Origin: Hofstenia miamia
Lineage: Eukaryota > Xenacoelomorpha > Acoela
Assembly (NCBI GenBank): GCA_004352715.1
Contig: SCFE01000025.1
Location: 371,040 to 435,039 of the forward strand
Length of the DNA stretch: 64,000 bases
Direction: 5' to 3'
The notes beneath the pieces were generated by a model, which did no database searches, had not been told where the DNA came from, and was given only the letters and a program-made list of their open reading frames with translations. Below, one piece after another: positions 19,083-31,166 of this stretch; positions within the stretch are counted from its first letter, which is position 1, and each line of letters opens with the position of its first letter. The translations under genes were made by a program, and so were the position numbers.

Positions 19083-20275
19083 TAAAGGGTGGGATTCCCC
19101 ACGCATCCGAAGATACTAGTTCTACTGGCCTTAACAAAATACCCAGGAACATTAATCAAATATCTTCCAGGAAAACGGATGGTTCTAACAGACGAATTGT
19201 TACGAGTTAAATATCAGGGAAGCTCAGATATTGATCACAAATTTGAGAATGAACTATCATTCGTCATCCATTTGGTCATAAAACGTAGTCTTAACATGTT
19301 TGACACAAGAATGAAGAAGAGCCTAGCAGAGAGCACAAAAACGACGCTCAACTGTCCAGAGTGATGCCATTTATTCAAAATTGCTAGCCAGAAAAGTTAC
19401 GACAGACAGATCAGGATTTGAGTCTATTTTTGAAATTAAGATATGAACTATCAATAGTTGATGGAATCATTCTAAAGGCGACAGAATAATCATACCTTCT
19501 TACATGAAATACAAACTTCTTGAACTCATTCATGCTGCACAATATGGAATTGAGAAGAACAATCTTCTGGCAAAAGAGAGCTACTATTGGGAGAACATGA
19601 GTGAAGAAATTGAAAAATATGTAAAAAGATGTCTTAAGTGTAATATGGATAGTCCTATGATTAAATGACAACGAATGATACCACATGAGAAACCAAATGT
19701 TTCTTGGATTAAAATTGCTTTTGATGGATCAAATTAACAATAGACATTGTAAAAACCCCCGCTTTATAGTATGCAAACAGTTGAAAAATAAAACGGCTTT
19801 AGATATGATCAAAAGCCTTAAAGAAGTTTTTTTTCACATTTTGAAATACCAAAGGAAATAATTGCTGACAATATAATCCATCCAACTCATTTAAAACGAA
19901 AGAATTTGCAACGAACTATTATTTTAAGCTTACGTCTAGTTCTTTATATCCAAGATCCAAAGGATTAGCAGAAAAAGCTGTTCAAATATTCAATTAAATC
20001 ATTAAAAGTTGCAATGACAAACCCTATGGAATACTGTTGTATAAAAACACTCCAAAATCGTATTTAAGGGCTTGAGCTGCACAGCTTCTTTAAAGTAAAG
20101 GTCTAAGAACAATGATGCCAACAGTAATGAAACATCTACTACCTAACGTAACCTATCATCATTGAAATTGACAAGAAAAACATTGTCCTACAAAAGAATC
20201 AAAAAACCTACTACGAGTATTGAACCATAATTTTAAGTGAACTCAAACCCGGAGAAATTTAACAATAATGGACGC
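19083..20275 (+). pseudogene. Decayed Ty3/Gypsy pol fragment (RNase H end and integrase)
   Basis: Plus-strand translation, with several stops and frameshifts, reads like the end of Gypsy RNase H (YLPGKRMVLTDELLRV near 19155-19205), then the integrase zinc domain (ELIHAAQYGIEKNNLLAKES, YVKRCLKC) near 19520-19650, then decayed core and C-terminal integrase sequence up to about 20200 (SSLYPRSKGLAEKAVQIF-like, GLRTMMPTV). Stop codons interrupt the integrase. The sequence is unlike the intact pol at 9646-13557, so it belongs to a different Gypsy clade. No LTRs were found around it. Confidence 0.8.
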
Positions 20276-22549
20276 AATTTTGTTGTGATTCAATACACTC
20301 TTTTGCATTAGGTGTTACCATGCTTTAATATGCTTATAATATTAAATGATTAAATTAAAGAGTGTCATTTGCTAAAATTGTCAATAAAAATCATTTTACC
20401 AATGTATGATGCTCACATTTATTACTTATTTCGTTCCTAAACTATTAAAAACACAGCATATGGTTTGTTTAGTTTATTCATTTATTAAATATGTTATACA
20501 GTCCATGAAATCCCCGTGCATACCACCAGCAGTTTCCTAGTAGAGATAAATAAAATTGCCCAGTTTTTACATTAAAGTCAAAATTTAACAATCGGTAGGT
20601 CAAAAATCGTAATTGTAGGGTCGAATATTGGAAATCTTGTATCAAGATGTCACTCATAATCGATTTTTGTACTGACTACAAAAATACTTTTGCTGAAGGA
20701 AATATTTCATGAAATGTGAAATAGATTTTTCTGAAACTGGACTTCCATGAAAACACAAGATACAAAAATGGAATCAACATTCTAATAAATCATCATTTCT
20801 TTTGAGAAAAAATTATTTAATATGATATTATTCTATAATTTTTCAACAATTACTGAGGTTAAGGGATGACTTAGAGCTAAAATCCATAGAAACTAAATAT
20901 TAATATTTAGTTATCTATGATAAAATCTTGACCCAACTCACTTCATGATTCGACATTGAAAAAGCAAATCTGCGAGTTGCTTATCACTCTTCAAACAAAA
21001 GTAAAATAATAGTGAATTGTGCATTTAGTTATTTCCTATAATAATACAAGGACAACTAGATTAATACTATTATATTATAATCTAGTTGCCCTTGTAATAA
21101 TATAAAATTGCTTTAAAGAAATGTCATCATTTATCTTTGAAATAATAGGAAATCAAGTGTGATTGCTATCAATTTGGCATAAACGTTCAAACATGACAGA
21201 TTAATATTTTTCTTGGGCAGAATCAGGCTCAACCATCTAATTTGACTTAATTAACCCACCCAATCACCACAAATATTGTGAAAAATTAGCAAGACATGTG
21301 CCTGATGCAAATTCTTTGCTTACTAATGGAATGATTGAATTTTGTTTTCATTTTACAATGTTATACTCAGCCTCGGCTCATTCATATTTCGCCAATATCA
21401 TCGTTAAGTCGCATTGCACTGACATCGTCACGATTTCTCAAAAAGTCACATAAACTGCTGTATCAACTGTAAGTAAACAATTTATTTAAATATATTTTCC
21501 CATTTCAAAAGAAATCTATAGATAAACTTCCTGAAATCGATTTTGCACATAAAGACGAAAATCAGAGCACATTAGGCGAAGGAAGTGACATAATCTATAT
21601 TTGTTAAAATATGGCTTTATAACAGATACTTACTTGAGTATTTTTGAAAAGTTAACTGGAGTTTTATTATTATTGAATAATGTTATTACACTTTCAATGC
21701 GTTAGTTTTTACCTCTTTTCTAGATAAAAATCTTTGGTGAAAAGTGCAAATGGAATATATTTTTAAGATCATAGTTCAATAGTAATTTTATTACTCCATG
21801 TTGAAAACATTTTAGGATTGCAAAAATTAATGATCAACATTAATGCTAGAATATATTTTTCACTAAAATTTTTCGAAATCTTTGCTGAAGAATTCCTTAA
21901 TAGATTTGAATAATACTTTTAGATTTTAAAATTCTCTTAACATTTAAACGAATAGCACTAGTTACAATCTCAAATGGAAATTTTAATGTATTTTTATGGT
22001 ACTTAAGAAATCTGTGATGATGCCTTAATAATCTACTCAAGTCTTCCACTTGGAAAACAAGTAATCTTGTTTGTGTAGCTAATGGAGTTATGTTTGGGTG
22101 TGACATTTTGATTGTCTTACATATATCTAGCTTATATTTAACTTAACTAATCGCAATTATCTTAAGATTGCATTCCATTTGAAGAATAATCTTAGTAATT
22201 TCTTAGCCATCAGATCCATAAATTCCATCTAAAAGTGTTTGTAAAAAAGTACTAGAATTTTCAAACTGAAGGTGGTAAAAATCTCCATTGAATATATCAT
22301 TTTTAGTTTGAAATTGGATGAGTGAAACACAGGATTTGACATTAGCAAGAAAGATATCAAAATTAAGAAATCCGATAATGGGAAACAATCGTTATAATGC
22401 ACATTAGGTAAACAGTTTTTAGACTCTATAAAAATGTAAATTTATCCCTTGAGTCTTGGGTGCTCTCTAGGAATAAATTTAAACCCAACCTTCCAGTACA
22501 TTATATAACAACCCAAGGCTAGGAGTTTCTGACGAGAAATTATTCCACC
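20276..22549. other. AT-rich intergenic sequence
   Basis: No gene supported. Contains one strong hairpin (21037-21103). Short frames such as those near 21900-22390 (minus) are compatible with chance. Confidence 0.5.
21037..21103. repeat. Palindromic hairpin
   Basis: Left arm ATAATACAAGGACAACTAGA and right arm TCTAGTTGCCCTTGTAATAAT pair with only two or three mismatches around a roughly 12-base AT loop. Arms of about 25 bases could be a small foldback element or a precursor-like hairpin. Confidence 0.7.
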
Positions 22550-22756
22550 TGAAAATTGATGAAATAGTGCAACCCAACATCAAGTACTCAATATATGTTG
22601 ACAGAACTAAGGCCAAAATTCAAAGAAGGAATTAGACCCAACCCACCCCTTCTTTGAATGTGCTTTTAGTGCCTTTGAACCAATTGAAATTTCTGTCAAA
22701 ATGGGTCACAAGTGTGACTTAACTACAATTTCAATACAATTCATTGCTTCATAGTA

Positions 22757-22791
<35 letters not shown>

Positions 22792-22894
22792 NNNNNNNNN
22801 NNNNNNNNNNNNNNNNNNNNNNNNNNNNNNNNNNNNNNNNNNNNNNNNNNNNNNNNNNNNNNNNNNNNNNNNNNNNNNNNNNNNNNNNNNNNNN

Positions 22895-22927
<33 letters not shown>

Positions 22928-23115
22928 ATTCCGGTGAGAAATACAGCACTAATCAAATGTTTTGGATTGCCTAACTGTACTACAACGGAAAATTTTCTTA
23001 CTGAAATCCGAGAAATTATAACAAGCAATATCCAACACTCATGAAACCAGGCATGCATATCTTATAATGACACAACCATGACTTACATTATTTTGAAACA
23101 TTAACCCAACATAAC
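22550..23115 (+). mobile_element. hAT-like short element family, copy split by a TA array
   Basis: 22590-22720 (AAGAAGGAATTAGACCCAAC onward) and 22985-23110 (TGACACAACCATGAC, ACATTAACCCAACATAAC) match the left and right halves of the element at 24281-24748 in the same orientation. Between them lies a TA array with an assembly gap. Both outer ends are eroded. Confidence 0.55.
22761..22923. repeat. (TA)n array with internal gap
   Basis: TA repeats at 22761-22790 and 22895-22923 flank 103 N, so the gap is almost certainly unresolved TA sequence. Confidence 0.95.
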
Positions 23116-24112
23116 CAAATACAAAAATATACCAAGAAATATATACCAGAGCCATGTTTTGGCTTCTGTCATCCCAATACATTTATTGCCTTGGAAGAGT
23201 TATTAGAGATTCTCCAAGTCTTATAAAAATAGTCCTGTCTTCTATAAATCTATCATTGAAGCTGTTATTTTATATTTCTGCTTACAAACTTTATGTATTA
23301 TTCTTTCAATGCATTTCATTATTGTAAGATTAAGGATATAGTGATTCTAAGAACATTTATATTATAGAACACATGAGCGCGAAGCCTTAGGTGCAATCCT
23401 ATTTATCATTGTTTTTCATTGATATAAAATCTTATACCGTACACACCCTTGCATAAATTTGCCTGTTAATACATATATCAGAGTATTCATAGAAAAAATC
23501 TTTTAATAATAAAAAGAAAATATAACTACAAATATTCGTAAGAGGCACGTTGCTTGCATTCATAGCAATCTAAGCGTTTTTATTGAGCCTGCCTGTTAAC
23601 TTAACACATTCTAAGCACTGACAGAAAGAATATTCCATATGTGAACAAGTTCGAACTAATTTGAGTTTTTACATACATTTTTAGGACTGTTCCATCATAA
23701 GGTGCTCCTGCAATGAGATTTCGGAACTAAAGTAATTAATATTTATTCGGTCTTTCAACCATACATAGAGATCATCGTCCGGAAGTAACAAATGCGGCAA
23801 CCTCCATGTGTTCATAATAATGATAATCATAATAATGGCTAATACCCATATCCTGTACAGCTTTGATGAGCAAAGGAACGAAAATCATGCTTTCGTTTAT
23901 TGAGCTCCTTGAATATTTCGTCAGATTCCTTGGTAAATATGAAGTTTTCATTAAAATAATAGTTACATATCTTCAGATGTTTACAACGTGTCGCATCCAT
24001 TACTGTTTTCACTTTATTTATTCCGCAAGTAATGACTGAATTGACATTCAAAATTTGATCATGTTCAAATGCACCCTTAAAATGAATCGTAAATGTTTTT
24101 TATCAAAGTCCT
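23116..24112. other. AT-rich intergenic sequence
   Basis: No gene recognised. A minus-strand open frame at 23839-24051 (70 codons) has no recognisable match. Confidence 0.45.
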
Positions 24113-24114
24113 AC

Positions 24115-24193
24115 CATCCCAGAGGATAGCTGCAACAATATCCACATCTGCTAGGGTAGGGCCTGTACCAGACACGGACAAGATGTACGGGCA
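24115..24193 (-). other. Possible GST C-domain-like exon
   Basis: Minus-strand translation gives CPYILSVSGTGPTLADVDIV and on to AAILWDG. The 'TLADxxIxAxLLW' pattern is characteristic of the C-terminal domain of glutathione-transferase folds (GSTs, eEF1B-gamma, some tRNA synthetases). AG lies just upstream and GTAGGA just downstream, so it could be a 79-base exon. No neighbouring exon was found, so it may be a stray fragment. Confidence 0.3.
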
Positions 24194-24280
24194 CTGACTG
24201 GGCATACGGGCTCTGGAGCTTAGCATAATATATTGTCACTGCTCGAGATTTTTAATTCTTACTTTCTGCTTGAAGAACGT

Positions 24281-24748
24281 CACAGCCGTAAGTGGGTCAA
24301 AATATTTTAATCCAACACAATCCAATGTTCAACGAAGGAATTTTAACCCAATGTTCTTTTTGAGCTTTTAATGCGTTTGATCCAATCCAAAGATGTTTCA
24401 AAGCGTTATCCACATATGAACGAACTAAAATAGCAATAAGTCTACAGGTTTTCGCTTCGTGACAAATATCAATAAGTACGTTTGAAAAAGTCCATATGTA
24501 ATGTATTGAAGAGCAAAATAGAGAAATATTACTAAAAAGTATCTTTTTACTGAACTTTAAAAACATAACACAAACAATATATAATTTTCTTGCAAGCGTG
24601 CATGCATAATGTTCTTCAATGACACAATTATATCCTATGTTTTTTGAGACATTAACACAACTCATTTGTATATGCTTGTATACCTTTATATTGCTTCACC
24701 CAATCCAAAATATAGCAAGAACTGTGACCTAACCCATTTACAGCTCTG
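24281..24748 (+). mobile_element. hAT-like non-autonomous element, 468 bases
   Basis: The left end CACAGCCGTAAGTGGGTCA and the reverse complement of the right end CAGAGCTGTAAATGGGTTA form imperfect terminal inverted repeats starting with the CAnAGnnG pattern seen in hAT elements. There is no transposase inside. A related, longer copy lies at 59213-59935 and a broken one at 22550-23115. Target duplications are not clear. Confidence 0.55.
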
Positions 24749-24875
24749 AAATATATTATGCCTATTGCCGAGAATTTTCTATTTATTGTATACATCTATG
24801 TATATGTATTTCGTGAAACACTAAACTTCATACAGATTTCCAACAAAAATACCAATATGGCTTTTATAATACTTA

Positions 24876-25813
24876 GCATGATCGAAAAGTAATGAGTCTT
24901 ATTATATACAAAGCTACAATGTATTGATAAAATGCAAAATCTAATATAAATTACAAGTATGTTCCGTGATTCTCCTGTACAGAAGCTAAATGATGCAATA
25001 GTTTTTCGTATTTGTGGATAAACTCTTCTTTTGTAATGACTAATAGAGAATTAAAAAGGAACTTTTCAAAATCTTCGTCATTAGAAAAATTGATTAGGTT
25101 TCGTTTGGTTTCTAAGTCACTAAATATCTATCTATCGAAGAGATTGTAGTCTGGTGAGTGTAAAGCCTGCTTTATCATTCAGAAATTTAGTCGTAAGCGC
25201 TGACACGTGATATTGCGCATTTTGCATTTCAGCATCTTATGAATTATGTCAGAGATCCCTCCGAAACTGAAGCATCTTGTGAATTATGTCAGAGATTCCT
25301 CCGAAACTGAATCATGTTTTTCTTATTAGATCTCATATTGAAATATGGCGATCCTCGTCAATTAATCTTTCAAAAATTTGGCAGTTGACCTCATTGCATA
25401 TTGAGGCAGGACGACCAGATCGAGAAGAGTCGGCAAAGCTTGTTCGAGAACGTGATTCGAATTCAGAAAAGGTTCGAAACACAGTAGCTCTTAATGGTGC
25501 TTTTTCGCCCTATGTAGCCTGCAATATATGCACACATTCCGAAGCCTTTTTCCGGTTCCTTCTCAGCGTTTCAATAAAAAATCTATAATTTTCTTTTTCA
25601 CAATATATTTGAATGAAATATGTGGAGACAAATTTCCTTTTTATTGTCAGATGTGGTATACACAAACAATGAAATACGAACACGTGTAACTGATAAGATA
25701 AGAATGCTCCAACACTGCTGTCTACATTCTATTGTGTCATGGGGAATACAACAAATAACCTACACAATCCTATTTGCGGCAAACGACATACAGTCTCATA
25801 ACTTTTCGATCAC
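24876..25813 (-). mobile_element. mariner element with internal deletion
   Basis: Inverted repeats ATGATCGAAAAGTAATGAGT (24878-24897) and ACTCATTACTTTTCGATCAT-like sequence at 25793-25812, each beside a TA, bound a 938-base element. The minus strand has a transposase N-terminal helix-turn-helix region (about 25590-25240; ATYGEKAPLRATVFRTFSES, RSGRPASI) and the C-terminal end (about 25195-24955; HSPDYNLFDR, FSNDEDFEKF, YEKLLHHLASVQENHGTYL). The catalytic middle is missing and stops are present, so it is dead. A 30-base direct repeat (AGCATCTT..ATTATGTCAGAGAT) at 25232-25300 marks the deletion area. Confidence 0.85.
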
Positions 25814-26142
25814 TACAAGTATAATACTAGGCCACATAGAATTAACTGTTTTCCTTAAGTCAGAGAGTTCCATTTCACTGTCATCTTCTGATATTGCATT
25901 GACAAGAATATCGTACTTATGTACTTGTATTTCATATTTTAACGTAAGTATCTTAAGTTGTGAACTTCAGAAGACGTTCCATATCGTTTAAATTCAATTA
26001 CTGTAATCTATTTCACGAGGCTTCATAAGCAGTGTACTGTTCTATTGTGATAATGAAGACCCGTTTTCAGTTGAAAATTAATCAGCAGATCACTTAAAGT
26101 ATTTTCAAACTGCTTGATGTACTTTCAATTATAACTATATGG

Positions 26143-26169
26143 TATATATATATATATATATATATATAA
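26143..26169. repeat. (TA)n microsatellite
   Basis: Perfect TA array of about 13 units. Confidence 0.95.
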
Positions 26170-27345
26170 TAGGAAGCACGATTGTTGAATGAATTGACTT
26201 CAGCATATCTATGAATGATCTTCATCCAAACAAAGACTACTTTTGTAAATACTATCCGACAGATCAACTTCAATTGGTTTCTAAAAATTATCCCACCGTA
26301 TTCCCTATCTTCATTCTTTGAGACCGATTAGTCAAAAAACGAGTATAGTCAGTTTCCTATTAATAAATAATTTTCATTCATGATAATCGGTATAAAGTGT
26401 TGAATATTTATATAACATGCATATACCAGTTTTCTAATGTATCGCTATCCCGTAAATCTTTTCAAGTAATTGCAAAATGATTCTCTAATTCCGATTGCGA
26501 TGATGATACTAGACATTCTGTTTACAAACATTAGAATTTCTGGCGCGATGTTCTAAAATTTTTCCTACGGATTACAAATTTTATAGCAAGTACATATACA
26601 TATATATTCTTTTACCAAATTACAAGAAATTGTCGTGTTTTATCCCATTTTGCGAATTTTAAGTTGGATTTAATCTATAATGTAGTAAAAAACATAGAAC
26701 TCTGTGACGGTGTTCTTGCAAAGTTCATTATAGATTAATAGCTTAAGTATTATAGTGATGATCAGATTAGACTCCTTGCCTCATTAATATATAATATTCA
26801 ATTCATATTCTAAGCTTTTATACAACTGCTCTAAATTAACGAGATAGTTTTTGGACTTACAGGGCAAATCTCGCGGTCCCAGGAGCATGTTTACTTAGAA
26901 ACATTCTATTACAAGAAAGCGCACAGATAAATATTTTGAGTAATCTAAGCAAGTGCGCATGTGAAATTTTTGGGGCACAAGGAGGCCAGCTATTTTTCTG
27001 TGAGGTTTCTGCTACTACTACACATTCACACTCATTTGCTCGGAAACTTTCAACAAAGTAACAGAATCAAACTTTTTTTAATTTTTTATTCCCAAAATCT
27101 AGAAAAATGACCAGTTTTGCCATAGCCTAAAATACAAAAGCATGAAAAACTGGGAAGTTTTTCTTCCTTACATTTTCCTATTTTCGCCACAATTTTCTCT
27201 TAGAATGTGCTTTAATATCACTTAATGATTCTAGCTGTTATAGAAAAACATAGTCTTTACTAATCAATTTCTGTTTTAATTTCATTTTTGCTACATTATT
27301 TTATTACATTATGTTTATTGAAATATTCAACTTTATTGCATGCAG

Positions 27346-27347
<2 letters not shown>

Positions 27348-27393
<46 letters not shown>
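27348..27393. repeat. (TA)n microsatellite
   Basis: Perfect TA array of about 23 units. Confidence 0.95.
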
Positions 27394-27394
<1 letters not shown>

Positions 27395-30203
27395 GGGGTC
27401 CAGATACTATGAAATCTGTATTCACCGCTCGCACTTTTCGATTTTCAATAGTATCTTGCGCCTTTTTTTGATGGAAATTCAGAATAATTCATTTTGTCCA
27501 AAAATTTTTACATTGCGCATTTGGAAAATGGTTCTAATTTCTTATGTATGAGTTTCAAATTGTTTTTTTTTGGACTTGTATCTAATTGTAACTTGAAAAT
27601 AATGGCGAGCTTATAAATGAACGAAAAATATATTGAAATATATACATGTAACATTTAGTTTGTGCTCTTAAAACACCTAATTGATCACTAAAACATTTCC
27701 ATGCACTCACACCTTTTAGTGGTTCAGTATCAAGGTTTCATTTTTAAGATTTCAATTTTGGCACCAAGAATAAATGATGAGTGATCAATCGACAAATTGT
27801 TTGTTACATAACACCGAATACAAAAACAGCAAGCAATGCATTTTGATTAATTCTCAGCACTATGAAATTATTGGACTAAATTTGACCAATTGAAATTCCC
27901 GTTGCTAATAAGAACATGATCAAGCGAAAAATATTTATTAACAACATGTGAATATCCTAAAGTAAGAATTCTTTTTTACAGTATTTTTACTTAGTTTTCA
28001 AGTTTTTCATAAAATGGTCAGGCTAAGTGTTACAGAATTTGTGTTAGATTGTTGCAGCTAATGAGCATAATGCCCAATTTATGATAAATATGTAAAAAAA
28101 TATTACTGCAAAAATCTAAAGCAGAGGTCTAAATTTTTAGCAAGAAGGGTTTTCTAATGCACATCATATTAGGAATATTTTGAATTGAACAATATGGTTG
28201 AAATTAGGGTAAATAAAATATTAAGAAATATGATGATGTTAAAATTGCATATATTACTTCATTTTTATTTTTTGAGCAATATTCATGATAACATTGAGTG
28301 GCTTTGGAAATTCCTTAAACGAATTTTTTTTCTGGAACACTGCATAAAGTGTGATTTTCATACTTGTGCATGGATCAATTTTTTTGGATGCAGATTCATT
28401 CCAGATCCCTGGCATCTCCATTAATCCACACATTTTTTAAAATACAATTAGCAAGTCGTCAAAGGAAAGCAGTTGTATTTTCGATAGTAAAATGCAGAAA
28501 GACCTACCATTACTATAATATCATTTACTTTTAAGTAAGCTATGCTCTAATTTTACATCAATTTACTTGGAGTTTTATTTGTAAAATAGAATGAAGAAGA
28601 GTTTAATTAACACTGCACAAATCCTTGGCCATTTCCAACACGAATTCGATGTATCACTAAAGATGTCTTAGAATAGATAAACTAAGAGATTTGCAACACA
28701 CCTTCATATGCAAAGTTAATTTTGATGACATTACTGTAAATACTAACGTCTGCTGCATTAAATTAGCAGTAATTGTCTATAATTACCTTAGTAAACACCA
28801 ATACTGAGAGAGAATTATGGATCCACGATGTATAAATGAGATCATGTATCGCATTTTATGATCCAGATCCATTCCAGAACCATTTAAGTTCTATAGACAT
28901 TTGAAAATAACTTCTTAATAGTAGAAAAAATGCATAAATCCAAAAATTACTAATGAAAACACTCAGGCTGAAAATTGCCCTACGACTATGAAAAAATAAG
29001 AATAAGCTGAAAAACATTTTTCAGACATTTATTAATGAAACTAAATATATGGGCAAGTATTTGTCTATTTTTCAATTCAAATTACAATATACCCTAAGAC
29101 TATACTACTATAATACAATAAATATGAATTTAGCATTACAGACTTCATTGTAACAGCTTGTATTTGCAGTCTTGTCTTCAATAATTTACTTATTTACTAC
29201 AAATTCATACTGCATATTATTGTTTAGAATACAACCTCTAAATGGCAAACTTTATTGAATGTCAATTATATCATAGTTCATTTTTCTAGTAGTCTTTTTT
29301 GGAAGATAATTGATTTTTAGTTTGTAATATTAGGCCTTTCTCTTCAGTTTAATTCTATTGAACAAGTAAAGTGTAGATTCTAATCTACATTAACAAAGTC
29401 ATTTGGAATATTCATACATTTACAATACTGACTTCACAATACAGCATTTAATGATAAAAGGTAGATAGACCTACAATGCATTGGAATATATTTTTTGAGA
29501 ATATTGTAAGTACATAAGGGATGCCGGCTTTCAGCAAAACATGTCTACTCCAATAATGTTTGACAATCTACACGTGAAAGTAAAGCGGAATATAACTTAG
29601 TAAATTTTTATTTTCTGCTCTAGGTATTTCAGAATAATTGTTGTCTACGAGTAGTTGTACTATCAACATTACCAAATGCATGTTTTTGAGGGTAAGTAAA
29701 TAAAGTCAAAATTTTGTTTTCTGTCCAAACCATATTACAAAATTTGCTTATAGCTGAAAAACGCTAATTACTTATTACGGTTGTAAGCTCAATAAACTGA
29801 AAAATATTTTGTTACCTAAAAATGTCATTCTTAGGTCAACATTTGGTTAAAATCGAGTATTAAATTTTTCAATTTCTCTATTTTTGTGAAAATCAAAATT
29901 TGATTTCAAGCCATAAACTCGATGTTCTATTGCATTTCTGCTAGAAACTTTAGACATTATAGTTTATCATTCGTACTCAGTTTGAAGGCGTTTCAATTTT
30001 GTCATTTGGTCTTAATCAAGTTAAACTTTTTAATTTCCTCGATAGTCCATTTTCAACAGCAGATAATCTAAGCACGATACGTTGTGTAAACACATCCTTG
30101 GAAGATGTGAAATAGGCGTGTATATTATTTCAGTTTCTTCGTTATAAATTGCATATCATTGCTTACATTTTAATATTTTTAAAACAAACAATTTAGGTAC
30201 TGA

Positions 30204-31166
30204 ATGAACATTCAGTCAAATGTGACGTATGACAAACCAGGTGGTTACTACAAACATTATTTAATTCTGGTACACAGCCTAACAATTGGGATTCTTGGAA
30301 TCCCTACGAATCTCATTGTGTTATATATCGTCAAATGGAATCCTTTCGTGAAAAATAAAGCGTCAAATACATATTTGGCTCATTTAACTTTTGCAGATTT
30401 CCTCAACTGTTTTAACTTTTTTGTTTTCAACCTTCCTTATATCATTTACCCAGAGGAGTTCATCCTGAATCATTTTCCCCAAGCATGTTCATTGTGGAGT
30501 TCAATTATGACATTTAATCTTTTTCAAACTACATATAGTGTTGTACAAATTACCTTAGATCGTGTTGTCAATTCCTATACAATAGACTTTGCAAGAAAAT
30601 GGAATAAGAAAAGCTATGCAGAAGGTGCTTGCATAATGACGTGTTTATTTTCTTTAATTAACGCAGCTCTGCAATTTGATATCCTCATCTATGTTGAGAG
30701 TACTGTTATTTGGAATGGGCGTATTTATACTGGAATCAGATGCTTTCGTACAGATAACAAGTTCCCCCTGTTTGTTAATATATTCGTTGGTTATACAATT
30801 CCCTTGATAATCATTACTTCTGGCAATATTGCAATCGTAATTCGATTGGTTTACAGGGCCAAAATCGCTAAGAAAAAGTTTAAGAAAACTTTTGTAAAAG
30901 ATGATGTACGAGTAACCATTACCCTTGTTACATGTTGCGTTGCTATGGTTGGTGTTTATTTGCCATACTATTATTTACAATTGCGTAATTATTTTAATAC
31001 ACCTGAGCAAAATGCAAAATTTTGGGAAAGTTCTTTTAATTATTATTTTTGGTACACAGCATTGGGCTTTAGAAATTTCAATTCAACAATAAATTTCTTT
31101 ATATACTTGGTGACAAATGAAAAATTCAGAAAAGCGCTTTTGAAAAGTTTCAAAATGACGTGTTGA
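30204..31166 (+). CDS. Rhodopsin-like (class A) orphan GPCR, single exon
   Basis: 320 residues with seven hydrophobic segments near 18-44, 56-82, 96-120, 138-163, 188-215, 235-260 and 276-303. Hallmarks: N-glycosylation site NVT at 6-8; N36 in TM1; LTFAD (D65) in TM2; disulfide pair C95 and C180; LDRVV (D119, R120) in place of DRY; P200 in TM5; YLPYY (P254) in TM6; NFFIY (297-301) in place of NPxxY, followed by a short helix-8-like FRKALLKSF. Length is compact but complete. It would sit in the plasma membrane and couple to G proteins; the ligand is unknown. A possible splice acceptor (AATTTAG) lies just before the ATG, so a 5' non-coding exon is possible. Intact frame in a transposon-rich region argues for a functional gene. 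Confidence 0.9.
   Translation: MNIQSNVTYDKPGGYYKHYLILVHSLTIGILGIPTNLIVLYIVKWNPFVKNKASNTYLAHLTFADFLNCFNFFVFNLPYIIYPEEFILNHFPQACSLWSSIMTFNLFQTTYSVVQITLDRVVNSYTIDFARKWNKKSYAEGACIMTCLFSLINAALQFDILIYVESTVIWNGRIYTGIRCFRTDNKFPLFVNIFVGYTIPLIIITSGNIAIVIRLVYRAKIAKKKFKKTFVKDDVRVTITLVTCCVAMVGVYLPYYYLQLRNYFNTPEQNAKFWESSFNYYFWYTALGFRNFNSTINFFIYLVTNEKFRKALLKSFKMTC

Larger units (their letters stand above)
25816..30180. other. AT-rich intergenic sequence
   Basis: 4.4 kb in which no gene or recognisable element is seen apart from TA arrays at 26143-26169 and 27348-27393. Short open frames here have no recognisable domain and AT-biased composition. Confidence 0.5.

Noticed and set aside
25286-25991. Two plus-strand frames of 100 and 123 codons
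   Set aside because: They lie opposite or beside the mariner transposase remnant, which explains their openness.
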